Below are positions 17,868-28,100 of a DNA stretch of 64,000 nt, piece after piece. Positions within the stretch are counted from its first letter, which is position 1. The number at the start of each line of letters is the position of its first letter. Below the pieces are notes generated by a model. It had not been told where the DNA came from and ran no database searches. It saw only the letters and a list, made by a program, of their open reading frames with translations. The position numbers and the translations under genes are program-made. This stretch comes from Bacillota bacterium (GTDB lineage: Bacteria; Bacillota; Clostridia; Acetivibrionales; DSM-1351), in NCBI GenBank assembly GCA_023390335.1, contig JAEWCZ010000081.1, forward strand, positions 124,001 through 188,000, in the 5' to 3' direction.

Positions 17868-20801
17868 TTATAGGTACCAATCCTTTATATGTGCCGCAAG
17901 CAGTCCAGACGGCAAATGTCTTACATCTTTCTTTAATATATTTTTGTCTCCAAAGACAATAAAGCTGTCCTTAGCCCTTGATACTGCAACATTAAGCATA
18001 TTTACCTTTTTATCAAAGAAAAAACTTCCTTTATTAGTAGTTGTGTAGACCGTTGAAAAAAGGATAATGTTTCTTTCAGCACCTTGAAACTTATGTACTG
18101 TCCCTACAGTAATATCCTGTAATGAGCTTTTTTTAAGCAGTTGTTCAATTACATTTGCCTGGGATGTAAATGGTGTAACAACACCAATACAGTCTGAAAG
18201 TGTAATTGGTTTTTCACTAATTTTTTGGTAGTATTCAATGATTTTGTCCTTATTTGTAAGGATCCATGTCACTATGGACTCCGCCTCAATTACATTTCGC
18301 CAGCTTGTATTAACTTTTTCAGCTTTTCCGGCAATATTTATATGACCCAAGTGAGGAAATTCATAATTAATGAGGTCATTTTTACGCTCCGCTGTTAACT
18401 TCCCTTTGTAAGCCAGTTCATTACAGTATTCAATAATTTCAGGAACGCATCTTCTGTGCTCAATAAGATACATTCCCGGGGTATTATCATATTTTTCATA
18501 ATTACAGGCACGCTGTGCTATTTTCATTACATTTCCTGAAGATGCCGCCATTCCAAGGTCAATAAAATCTTCTTCGCTTATATCTTGTCCTGTAATTTTT
18601 GTTCGCTTCATATTTGAACGGTCAATAGTTTCCGTAATACCCCACACCGGTTCTATCTGTAAAACATCTCCTACGACAAGGGCACTCTTTGCAAGTGTAA
18701 AACAAGCTGCTGCTACCTCAGGAGAAACCTGCCCAGCCTCATCAATAACAAGTAAATCGATAAAATCATGCAGATATTTGTCCTTCCCTTCCCAAGCAGA
18801 AAAGAACCTAGGCAACATATAAAAGGTTGAAACAAAACAAGGCGTGAGCTTAGCATATCTTCTTAATTTCGCTTTCTGCTTAGCTACAGATTTTCTATCT
18901 TCATAGGAATTTTTTAAATTACTTTCTTCTTCCTGTATCCATTTTGCTTCGAAATAATGAATCGATAAATGGAAAGCTTCGTATCTATATGTTATATCCA
19001 TGTGTTCCATTATATGTTCATACGAGCTCTTTTCACAGTCAAACTCCAGATTACAGTCCTTTATTGCTTTAACTAGTTGTTCCTTAAGCCTATCGTATTG
19101 CATTTTATCATTATCAAGCAATCCTATTTGCCTTTTTATTTTCTGTAAGATATCTTGCTTTTCTTGCTTTATTTGATAAAGAAATGATTTTACAGCTGTT
19201 GTAGAAAAATCCTTAATGTCCAATTTTAAATTATCATTCATTTCAAAAAATTCTTTATTATCAGCTTTAGATGCATTACCAATCCAAGGAACAAATTCAA
19301 AGGCCTTTTTGCTAATACCTATAGAAGATCTGAAATTATTGAAGTCGTTGAAAATCTTCTGAACACTTTCGATTTCCTTTTCCTTTTGACTCATGTCCTG
19401 AGAGCTTTGATTTATAAGCTTTAAGAGACTGTCCATACTGCCATATTTGTTTGTTATTTCCTCCCTAAATTTGTAAAAATGGTAAGCATATTGCAGAGTT
19501 TTCTTAATTCTCTGTATTTTATTGTTTAAATCTCCATATATTCCTTCAATACATTCTCCTATATTTATATCATTGGAAAAGTTCTGCTTGTTATAGTAAT
19601 CTTTATAACATTTTATGAAATATTCCTTCGCACTGGATACATATTTTTCATTTTCAACCTTCTGCGGGAATCCAAGATTATCAGGATTCAATGTGTGATA
19701 GCGCTTTAATTCTTCTTCGGAAAGCTTATCCAACTTCGAAGCAGACAACATATAAAGGCCGTAACTCACAATTTCCGGCAGCCATCTCTTTGACAAATCA
19801 TCTTTTCCGCTCACTTTTTCAAGACTGTCAATAATGTTTGTAACAGCTTGATTATTATTCGATGTTGCAACAATAATTGGTGGGGAGTCTTGTCTGCTGA
19901 TGGCTGCCTCAACAACCATTTGAGCAATTACAGAATGAAGCAGTGTTGTTTTTCCTGTACCCGGCGGACCATTTATAGCAAATATTTCACCCGGCTGAAT
20001 CATATTGAAATAATTTACTGCTTCTCTTTGAGAGTTGGACAGAGGGAAACGGTTATTAACTTGTCCGTAATGATTGGATGAGATATTAATTGTACCAATT
20101 CCTGCTTCTATTTTTTGTTTATTGTTATTATTAAAAGAGACAAAGGATTTAAATAGTGGATTCGGTTCAATATCTTTATTAGTCAACAAATGGTCATATA
20201 GTTTAAGAATGTGGTACTTAGTCCCTTTAATCTCATTGTCAGGCATAATAAATGAAGCCCCTGTTTTTGTGAAGTTCTCTATACTCACATTTTCAAAAGA
20301 GCTTCCAGTTACAGAGTACAGCATTTTGTCGCAGTAGCTCCAATAATCCGCCCATTTGCTATCCGCAGGAGGTTTTTTATGCTTTGAAAGGTAGGCATCC
20401 AAGTCATCCAGATTGCCTAAAGCTATTTCGCTTAACGTTGGCTCAAGATATATTCTGGGAATCCACGGGTTGCTTTCATCGGGTACAGAAAGCTTTCCGT
20501 CGGTCATTAACTTAGCAGAAATTATAAACGGTATTATTTTTGATTGAATACTCGTAATATCCTGTTCATGACTGGTATTTCTATTGAATACTAAAGGAAT
20601 TAATAAAACATCTATCGGAGATTTTTTATTGACTTCTTCAAATATTTTACTTGTTAAATCAAAATTGATAGTTCCTGACCTCAGGGAGTTTATATCCGTT
20701 GAAAAATCAAATCTTAGACTGCTGGAATCTATATTGTTTCTTTCGCTGTCAGCAAGACAGCTCCTGTAATACCTTAATAAATCAATAAATTTGTTATCCA
20801 T
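17868..20801 (-). CDS. Large SF1 (UPF1/DNA2-like) helicase
   Basis: A 977-residue superfamily 1 ATPase. Walker A INGPPGTGKTT is near residue 280, motif II LVIDEAGQVSPE near 689, then HRRCVPEIIEYCN, GVVTPFTSQANVI, the nucleotide-coupled TVHKFQGAERNII and the arginine-finger region MLNVAVSRAKDSF. Between motifs I and II lies a roughly 400-residue insertion rich in charged, helix-forming residues. The first 230 residues match nothing I know. Relatives unwind DNA or RNA, and several anti-phage systems use similar helicases, but no other defence gene is adjacent. AAGGATG precedes ATG. It is monocistronic. Confidence 0.85.
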   Translation of the reverse strand: MDNKFIDLLRYYRSCLADSERNNIDSSSLRFDFSTDINSLRSGTINFDLTSKIFEEVNKKSPIDVLLIPLVFNRNTSHEQDITSIQSKIIPFIISAKLMTDGKLSVPDESNPWIPRIYLEPTLSEIALGNLDDLDAYLSKHKKPPADSKWADYWSYCDKMLYSVTGSSFENVSIENFTKTGASFIMPDNEIKGTKYHILKLYDHLLTNKDIEPNPLFKSFVSFNNNNKQKIEAGIGTINISSNHYGQVNNRFPLSNSQREAVNYFNMIQPGEIFAINGPPGTGKTTLLHSVIAQMVVEAAISRQDSPPIIVATSNNNQAVTNIIDSLEKVSGKDDLSKRWLPEIVSYGLYMLSASKLDKLSEEELKRYHTLNPDNLGFPQKVENEKYVSSAKEYFIKCYKDYYNKQNFSNDINIGECIEGIYGDLNNKIQRIKKTLQYAYHFYKFREEITNKYGSMDSLLKLINQSSQDMSQKEKEIESVQKIFNDFNNFRSSIGISKKAFEFVPWIGNASKADNKEFFEMNDNLKLDIKDFSTTAVKSFLYQIKQEKQDILQKIKRQIGLLDNDKMQYDRLKEQLVKAIKDCNLEFDCEKSSYEHIMEHMDITYRYEAFHLSIHYFEAKWIQEEESNLKNSYEDRKSVAKQKAKLRRYAKLTPCFVSTFYMLPRFFSAWEGKDKYLHDFIDLLVIDEAGQVSPEVAAACFTLAKSALVVGDVLQIEPVWGITETIDRSNMKRTKITGQDISEEDFIDLGMAASSGNVMKIAQRACNYEKYDNTPGMYLIEHRRCVPEIIEYCNELAYKGKLTAERKNDLINYEFPHLGHINIAGKAEKVNTSWRNVIEAESIVTWILTNKDKIIEYYQKISEKPITLSDCIGVVTPFTSQANVIEQLLKKSSLQDITVGTVHKFQGAERNIILFSTVYTTTNKGSFFFDKKVNMLNVAVSRAKDSFIVFGDKNILKKDVRHLPSGLLAAHIKDWYL

Positions 20802-21133
20802 AAAACATCCTTATTATTAATCAACTTTGTTATGTTACAAATATTTCAGCAATATTTTACCATAAAACTACACATTTGGTAACAATAAAGCTAAGCTATT
20901 AAATTTCACTGCTGTTTCAATGTTCTATGGTACGCTTTGTAGTTAATTAAAATATGATCGTTATTCCTGAACTGTTTATAATTAATATGGAAAAATAAAA
21001 CGGGATAATAGAAATGTTAAATGCATTCCTATTATCCCAAATAAAAATTCAAAATCAATTTTTATTGGAAGTTAACTTTTCCTAGCAATAATGCCTATAA
21101 TTCTGAGCTAGGTTCACCTGACACACCTGTTTT
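20802..21133. other. Intergenic region between helicase and MerR genes
   Basis: No coding frame. It holds the MerR gene terminator (21000-21040). On the minus strand a weak possible helicase promoter, TTACCA-17-TAAAAT, is half of a TTACCA/TGGTAA inverted repeat. Nothing else is recognised. Confidence 0.5.
21000..21040 (-). terminator. Terminator of the MerR-family gene
   Basis: A 10-bp perfect stem GGGATAATAG (21002-21011) with CTATTATCCC (21029-21038), followed on the minus strand by GTTTTATTTTT. Confidence 0.75.
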
Positions 21134-21898
21134 CTAGCCTTTCTTACCGGTGTAAATGAGAATTGCATCTCTCAAAAATTCTGCTGTACCCGGTTGTTCA
21201 TTATCATAATATGCCTTGAATCTTTCATCATCTACATACATTTGTGCAAGACCTGCATGGGCCTCACTGCTGTAACTCGGCCATGAAAAGCTAAGCCATT
21301 GACGATGCAAGTCAGCTGCTTTCTGTGCCAGCTCTCCTGCCGGATCTCCAGTTTCAAATGCCTGCTTTAAGGTCTCCTGAACAAGGACTGTAAGTTTTTC
21401 AAGTTCCTTATATTGTTCCTCTGGCATACCCCTAAATTTATCGTATGATTTATTCACAGTCTCTTCTCCGTATTTTTCACGGATTTCCTCTCCATATTTT
21501 CTGTCATTTTCATTAAGCATATTTTGTTTAAATCCCTCAAATTTTTCTTTATCTGTCATTTCAATTCTCCCTTCATTGGCAGCTATTGTTTTATCAATAG
21601 TCCTAATTAACTGTTCTAACTGGTTTTTCTTTTCTATAAGCTTTCCTCGGTGGTCTTGTAAAGCTGAAATACAGTCGTAAGCCGGATCGTTCACAAATTC
21701 TCCTATTTTATCGAGTTCCACACCCAGTTCACGATAAAACAAAATGTGCTGAAGTCTGTCTATTTCCTTCTGACCATAAATACGGTATCCTGATGAGTTT
21801 ATTCTCGCCGGCTTGAGAATACCTATTTCATCATAGTACCTGAGTGTCCTTGTACTTACACCAGCTATTTGAGCCAGCTTTTTTATTGTGTATTCCAT
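21134..21898 (-). CDS. MerR-family regulator with TipAS ligand domain
   Basis: A 254-residue activator-type regulator. The N-terminal MerR helix-turn-helix reads KKLAQIAGVSTRTLRYYDE and GYRIYGQKEIDRLQHI, followed by a linking coiled coil and a TipAS-like C-terminal domain (about 110-250, with the conserved W and Y-rich end). TipAS domains bind thiopeptides and other cyclic compounds and induce transport or resistance genes. The start ATG (21898) is set by AGGAGG nine bases upstream. A further upstream in-frame codon at 21931 would lie before the -10 box. No obvious target gene other than itself is adjacent. Confidence 0.9.
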   Translation of the reverse strand: MEYTIKKLAQIAGVSTRTLRYYDEIGILKPARINSSGYRIYGQKEIDRLQHILFYRELGVELDKIGEFVNDPAYDCISALQDHRGKLIEKKNQLEQLIRTIDKTIAANEGRIEMTDKEKFEGFKQNMLNENDRKYGEEIREKYGEETVNKSYDKFRGMPEEQYKELEKLTVLVQETLKQAFETGDPAGELAQKAADLHRQWLSFSWPSYSSEAHAGLAQMYVDDERFKAYYDNEQPGTAEFLRDAILIYTGKKG

Positions 21899-21922
21899 TG
21901 CTCCAAACCTCCTGACAGGATT

Positions 21923-21953
21923 AATATACACCTTTACGTAACGTGAATGTCAA
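21923..21953 (-). promoter_or_regulatory. MerR-type promoter/operator (19-bp spacer)
   Basis: TTGACA (21953-21948) and TATATT (21928-21923) lie 19 bases apart on the minus strand, the over-long spacing typical of promoters twisted into shape by MerR proteins. The spacer contains the short palindrome ACGTTACGT, a plausible binding core. It implies autoregulation of the MerR gene. Confidence 0.75.
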
Positions 21954-21969
21954 CTATATTTTTTTAATT

Positions 21970-22003
21970 AAGAAAAACGTGGGAAACTTTATATTTTCCC
22001 ACG
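21970..22003 (-). terminator. Terminator at the end of the glucan locus
   Basis: A 9-bp stem CGTGGGAAA (21978-21986) with TTTCCCACG (21995-22003), followed on the minus strand by TTTTTCTT. It lies past the stop of the 994-residue phosphorylase gene. Confidence 0.8.
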
Positions 22004-22055
22004 CTTTTCTTTTTAATATTATAATTAAATTTGAAATGTTCTAATAGTAAGGGAG

Positions 22056-25040
22056 TTATTCCATTATTATTACCACATTATGTTCTTTGTTATCCTTAAG
22101 TATTTGCATTGTATTGCTGTTCAATTGAACACCATCAAACAATATTTTTACATCGTTGTATCTGACTCTGTAAAAACCTTCAGGCTTTTCTATTCTAACT
22201 TTATAAACTGTTTCAGGCATCCTAAGGGTATAAGATACCAACCTTTCATTTTCTCTCATAACGGGATCGATGGTGAGGCCCTTCCTGCTGTATTCGATAC
22301 CTAAAGCTGATACTAATGCCAATGTTAGCCATGAAGAAGTTCCACTGAGCATCGGTCCTATATTTTCGCCTGTCTCGCTATTGTTGTATTGAGTACAGAA
22401 TCTGGGATTACCACAGATTACAAATGGATTTTCCATTGTTCTGTATGGTTCAACAATATCTATGAGCCAGTATCCCATTGAACTAAGCTTAGTTGCAAGC
22501 TCAGAGTCCTGTACCTGTTTCGCCGCCTTAAACATAGCCTGTACAGCCATCATACATGCATGCTTGAATACACCACCGTTTTCGCGGTCACCTGGAAAAT
22601 ATTCAGCAGTTGCTGTATTTGTGGATACCTTTCCAAGATCTGTAGGTGTAACCAGCTTTAGTCCGAAATTCGTCTTGAGCCTCAATTCCATAACGTCTAG
22701 CATTGTTCTTATCTGATTCTCGCTGGCACAATCTGATAATATACTCCAACTAAAGGAGTTCAGAAAATACGAACCATCTATATTGGGGTCAGCAGAAAGT
22801 TTGTCTCCTCCGGCTCCAAGATATTCATACTCATTAGCTTTATACCTGTTAAAGAGCACTCTTGCAAAAAAGTCTCCTTTCCAGGCATGCTTTTGGATAT
22901 TTTCCTGCAGATTGTCTCTCAAAACTTCAAGTTCTTGTAAATAATTTATATCCTGCTTTTCCTTAGCCATACTCATTGTCTCAACTATGGCAAGTTTTAG
23001 CAGGAAGGCATTCATAACACTTTCGGAATAATCACTCTTTAATGCGTCTCCAAAATTACCCTGCTCGCTAATCTGCTGCCTATATTTCTTTTCTTTTGTA
23101 ATTCCATCGATATAATCACAATCCAACTTGAGGCAGTCATTCCAGTCTGCATAATCAAGAAGTGGCAAACCATGCTTTCCTATTGAAATTTTAGCCGAGT
23201 ATTGTATTAGTGCCTTTATGGTTTCATATACAGTTCTCGTCTTTTGAGGAAATGTTCCTGCTATTGTACATTCCTGGTCAAGCAGCCCTACATCGCCTGT
23301 CAGATTAATATACTTATCAACAGCCTGCACAAACCATAGTTGGTCATCCGACCATTTACCGGCTTCCTTTCCTTCCCAGAAGAAGTTGTGATATGCATAC
23401 CCAAACTCAAATATCATACTGCACCATTCCAGTAAAAGCTGTTTTACAAAATTACCCATACCCATATTTATAAAATAGTACATTGACGCATAAATATCCT
23501 GAATTTCACGAAAACCAATTTCTCTATAGCCCTTTTGCGTTTGGCAGAAGGATCGTGATACAAAAGTCTGATAAAGTACCTGAAATGGTAAATTCTTATT
23601 TACATATGTATTAAAATCTTCATTCTGTGTCTGTACCTGTAAAAATTCACTGTAATCCCTAAGAAAACTCTTGTTTTGCTCGAAAGCCTTGTTTACAGCT
23701 TCAGGTTTTGAGTATTCAGATATAAGCTTCAAAAGTTCTTTCTGTAATGAAGCCTCATTAAAATGAGGGTTTGTCTTCTCCGATACAATTCCTGTAAGCT
23801 GGTCAACATAACATGTTTCGCCAGGCTCAACTATAACCTCATTTGCTACTGCAAAAAAGCCCGGCCCTTTTCTGTTAAGTCTGTTACTTAATTTAAGAAT
23901 ACCGTCAGGGTTTTGAAGCGTACCATTTCCCACAAAGTCGTTATAGTTCATACAAAATTCCTTTATGAATCGTACCTCTCCATTATTATGTGTTAGCATG
24001 GTATGAAATTGCAGATCTTTTTTGCATTTTTCGGCATAGTAATCGGTAGCTACCGCGATAGCCTCTCCATCATTATTTCTTAATAGTTTTGATTGCATTA
24101 CTATATTACTATACAGAACATCCTCAAACAGAGCATTGGGCACAGAAGAGCCAAACATGCCTGTATATACTATTCGTAGCCTTCTTGTCTCAGCGGTGTT
24201 ATTAGTTATTCCAATCCTCTGAACCTCTGTTGCGATAGGCATACCCTCTGCTTGTGGAAGTATAAAAATAAGTCTGCTTATATCTAGTCCACAGGAAGTC
24301 TTATATTTTATTGTAGTATAGTTTTGTGAATGTCTGCAGGTTGCAGAAACAATATTTGACCTATTTATTTCAGCAGAATAAAATATTTTCTTATTGTTTT
24401 CCACCAGATAAAACTGTCTGTTAGCAGGGAAACCATTTTCTTCCTGACGCATGTCCCATCGACTTGCCAAAACCTGTGTAGCCGCATGTGAACGAAAACT
24501 CCCTCCGCCAAATCTGTCAACAACACTTTTCGGAGTTGTTTGCAAAGCATAAGGATATCCTATTCTATTGCCCATTAGGAGATTTACACTAAAATGCGGT
24601 CCGGGTGAAGGCATAAAAAGATCTATTTCATGCTCACCGTCTGTATTTAGCCTGCCAGCCCAACTTTTCACGTCTGCCAGCAGCATAGTAAGCTTTTCGT
24701 GGACCTGTTCAGGTATTGAAATCTCGGCTACTGCAGATTGCGTGCTCTTATATATTTTTATATCTTTATCTTCTATACAAATTAATACTGAACTATCAGT
24801 TCCTAACTGTTCCGAAATATGACATGCTATTTCAATATCTTTTAACATTTCAAGTACTGCCGGTACCTTCATTTGCAAACCTGAAATACCAATAGTTTGC
24901 TTATAACTGCTATCCGCAAAAACTGCATCTACAATATCCAAGCATTCAATTTGATTACTAAAGATGTTTCTGATTAGCATCTCAGGTGTCATTTTATAAC
25001 TTCTTGCTGTCAATTCCTCTACCAAACTAAACCCCTCCAT
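22056..25040 (-). CDS. Clan GH-Q phosphorylase (GH94/149/161-like), probable beta-1,3-oligoglucan enzyme
   Basis: A 994-residue cytoplasmic protein of the former 'glycosyltransferase 36' group. The catalytic-domain signature DYADWNDCL holds the expected general-acid aspartate of the DWND motif (632-635). An N-terminal beta-sandwich-like half and GDRENGGVFKHACMM and GTSSWLTLALVSALGIEY also agree with inverting phosphorylases. It lacks a signal peptide. The N-terminal half differs from typical cellobiose phosphorylases, so placement among GH94, GH149 and GH161 is uncertain. Position after an SLH-GH16 glucanase and a GH94 gene suggests phosphorolysis of longer beta-1,3-gluco-oligosaccharides. 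AAGGGAT precedes ATG. It is the last gene of the locus. Confidence 0.75.
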   Translation of the reverse strand: MEGFSLVEELTARSYKMTPEMLIRNIFSNQIECLDIVDAVFADSSYKQTIGISGLQMKVPAVLEMLKDIEIACHISEQLGTDSSVLICIEDKDIKIYKSTQSAVAEISIPEQVHEKLTMLLADVKSWAGRLNTDGEHEIDLFMPSPGPHFSVNLLMGNRIGYPYALQTTPKSVVDRFGGGSFRSHAATQVLASRWDMRQEENGFPANRQFYLVENNKKIFYSAEINRSNIVSATCRHSQNYTTIKYKTSCGLDISRLIFILPQAEGMPIATEVQRIGITNNTAETRRLRIVYTGMFGSSVPNALFEDVLYSNIVMQSKLLRNNDGEAIAVATDYYAEKCKKDLQFHTMLTHNNGEVRFIKEFCMNYNDFVGNGTLQNPDGILKLSNRLNRKGPGFFAVANEVIVEPGETCYVDQLTGIVSEKTNPHFNEASLQKELLKLISEYSKPEAVNKAFEQNKSFLRDYSEFLQVQTQNEDFNTYVNKNLPFQVLYQTFVSRSFCQTQKGYREIGFREIQDIYASMYYFINMGMGNFVKQLLLEWCSMIFEFGYAYHNFFWEGKEAGKWSDDQLWFVQAVDKYINLTGDVGLLDQECTIAGTFPQKTRTVYETIKALIQYSAKISIGKHGLPLLDYADWNDCLKLDCDYIDGITKEKKYRQQISEQGNFGDALKSDYSESVMNAFLLKLAIVETMSMAKEKQDINYLQELEVLRDNLQENIQKHAWKGDFFARVLFNRYKANEYEYLGAGGDKLSADPNIDGSYFLNSFSWSILSDCASENQIRTMLDVMELRLKTNFGLKLVTPTDLGKVSTNTATAEYFPGDRENGGVFKHACMMAVQAMFKAAKQVQDSELATKLSSMGYWLIDIVEPYRTMENPFVICGNPRFCTQYNNSETGENIGPMLSGTSSWLTLALVSALGIEYSRKGLTIDPVMRENERLVSYTLRMPETVYKVRIEKPEGFYRVRYNDVKILFDGVQLNSNTMQILKDNKEHNVVIIME

Positions 25041-25085
25041 ATTTATCCCTTTTTTGTTTTTCTAACCTTATACCTTTAAAATCAG

Positions 25086-25120
25086 CAAGCGGGAGGCTCT
25101 GGCTGAGTTCCTCCCGCTGC
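25086..25120 (-). other. Intercistronic hairpin between GH16 and phosphorylase genes
   Basis: A 9-bp GC-rich stem AGCGGGAGG (25088-25096) with CCTCCCGCT (25110-25118). On the minus strand it is followed by TGCTGATTTT, a poor T run. It probably attenuates read-through or protects the upstream mRNA end rather than fully terminating. Confidence 0.5.
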
Positions 25121-25148
25121 CTATTTTTCAGTCATCTTATTACTGTTG

Positions 25149-28100
25149 TTAATTTTTTACTAGAGTAATATCATCAATGTATATTGTCGTTGGCAGACTT
25201 ACTCCTGAAACTTTACCGAAATTGAACTGGAGTGCGGCAGTATCTGTGGAAGTATCTGCTGTAAAGGTCAATGTAAAGACCTGCTCTGCATTTGTAAGAC
25301 CATATACATTTCCTGCAAAGTAATGATAATTATTAGCCGGATCCAATAATGCAACCTCGATATCTCTGGCGTCATCAGCCTTTGCTGTAAAAGTTAATGT
25401 GTAGCTTGCTTTATTTTCTAAGCTTATATTTCCTCTGGTAACTTGTGGCTTATAGTTTTCATCTCCTACAGCAGTTACGTTAACAGCAAGCTCCTCTTCT
25501 GATGTAATATAAATAGGATCAGCTGCGCCGCCATTCTCAGACAAAGTCCATGCACCGACTCCGGACTTAAAGTCACCGTCTGTTATGAGATTTCCTACAG
25601 GGTCTTGTACCTGTATACTATCTATCCAAACCTCTCCTGGTGTTTTTCCGCTATCAGGATAAATGCGCAAGCCCAACTTCTGAGTAGTCCCGCTATGATC
25701 CTCAGGAATAGTAAACGAAACTGCTTTCCATTGGTTTGCTAAGTCGGTATATAGTACCTCATCCCCTGAAGCCCATGACCAGTCAGCTACACCATTATTA
25801 TATAGAATGAATGGCATTATTTTAGTTATATCTGTTCCTGTGGGACAGTACACATTAAATGTAACAATCTGTCCTGCGCTTAATCCCTCAGGGTTATTAA
25901 CGGCAACTTGAATCTCTGACTCATTATTGGGTATATACACCTTCAATGCCTTGCTTCCTTGGAATGCTTTACTGCCATCATTCACCATAGTTGCTGCTGT
26001 TGTTTCTTCTGCATTACTGATAATTTGCTTTACATAGAACCCCATTGTTGTACCGTCTTCAAAACCATATTTTGAGCTATCAGTACTCGGTTCTTCGACT
26101 TCTTCAGGCTCCGTTATTATAGGGGCTATAATTACTTGAGTACTGACGCTTTCAACATTACTGATTTCTACAAGCCTTATATTGTCAAGATAAACATCTG
26201 ATGCGGCACTTTGTGATACATTTCCAAGTTGAATTGTCAGTGCTGCATTAGGATCACTTGCTGAATCCATTGAGAAATCGATAATGTAATTCTTCATTTC
26301 ATTTGTAAGAGCTACATTTCGTGACATATACTTTTCATAAGTTACTGTATCATCAAAATTATCAAGAGCCACGGCAATGCTCCTGTTTACTGTTGATTTT
26401 GCATCGAAAGACAGTCTATATAGCTTGCTCTTCTCAAGGCTAATATTTAGCTGCTGTATTCCTATATCCCATGGGTTTGAACCTGGATTGGTTATTGATA
26501 TCCTTTCCATACCATCTTTATAACTCTTGGTAGATGTAGCCGGAGCATTTGACCAGTAGTTCCATTCCGAAGATGCGGAGTTCATTGTTCCATCTTTAAT
26601 AATTTCCTTTGCAATTTCAAAGGAGTCAAGATATACATCATTACCGTAGATAGTTATATTTTGTGTTCCAGCCTTCAGATATAAATGATTGGTTACCATT
26701 GTCCAACCTTTATTTGTATTTGGAATAGTTTCTTTATTCTTAATATCTATTGCACTAAGCCATCCGGTATTCTTTTCTGTTGCCACTCTGTAGGAAATAA
26801 CATAGGTTCCATCCTGTGGTACGGTAACATTTTTACTAATAGAAGCTGTTTCACTGCTAAAGCCAACCGATCCATCAGACATAATATCTGCGCCTTCAGT
26901 TCTACTAGCCTCCTGTGCCTTTACGAATACAGTATTTGAAGGAACAAAGCTTTTTACTGAAACATCATCAATATAAACCTTTCCTGTATCATTTCCAAGG
27001 TTAAATTGAAGCTGTGCCTTTATGTCTGTGTCATTTGTCATCTCAAACAGGAAAGAATATGTCTTCATGTTGGTTGTCAAATCATAGGTCTTCTCTGTTG
27101 AGTAACTGATGGCATCCTTTAGTCCGGCAAGATTAATTTTAATGCTCCTATTTTTACTTGCTCTTGCGTTGAAAGTTACCTTGTAGGACTTACTCTTTTC
27201 CAGATTAATAGGATCTTGAGAAAGCATTACAGAACTTGCATTTGTTCCCGCACTTGCTATATCTGCCATAAATTCGCGCTTGAATATATTGGAAGATACA
27301 CTGCCTGTAGCTACTGCGCTTCCCTGTGTGGTAAATTTCCAGAATTCCATGCTCTTTGAACCTTCTTCAAAGCCTCCGTTATATACCAAATTACCACTGG
27401 CTAAAGCATCTCTTGAACTGTTGAGATCTTTTGGCAGCTTTTCAATTCTTACATTATCTAACCATACAGTATTTACGCCATTATTTCCAAGATTAAACTC
27501 AATACGTGCAGCTGTATTTGTATCTCCTGACATTTTAAACTGATAACTAAAGGTTTGTTTAGATGTTGTAAGAGCTATTGTCTGATCTCCTGAATAATTA
27601 GCCCATCCTCTATCTTCCTCAGAACCTAATTTAGTTAACATAGTTCTGTTTTCAGAAGCCCATGCATCAAAGGTTACCTTGTAGCTTTCACCTTTTTCAA
27701 GATTAATAGGCTTTTGATAGAACTGAACTCCGTAGCTTACATCACTGGCTTTTGTAATATCAACCTTTAGTGCACCGTTATCGTTTGAAGCCTTTGCCTC
27801 ACCAGTATTGGCTGAAACATGTGAGAAAGTCCAATAAGATGAATTCGTAACCTCTGCACTTCCATCATTGTTGTCAATTCCTTTGACATCAGTTACCTGC
27901 TGGTCAAAGCCTCCATTGTATATATAGTTTCCATCTTCAAGTGGTAATCTTGCAGTATTTGAATTATTTACAGGACGCTCTCCTGCTTCACGGTATGCCC
28001 TGCCTGTCAGCTCATAAGCCTTTACATAATCTACATACATTTTTGACGGGAAAACAGTTGTATCGTCAGGATGTCCCGGCCAATCTCCACCAACAGCAAG

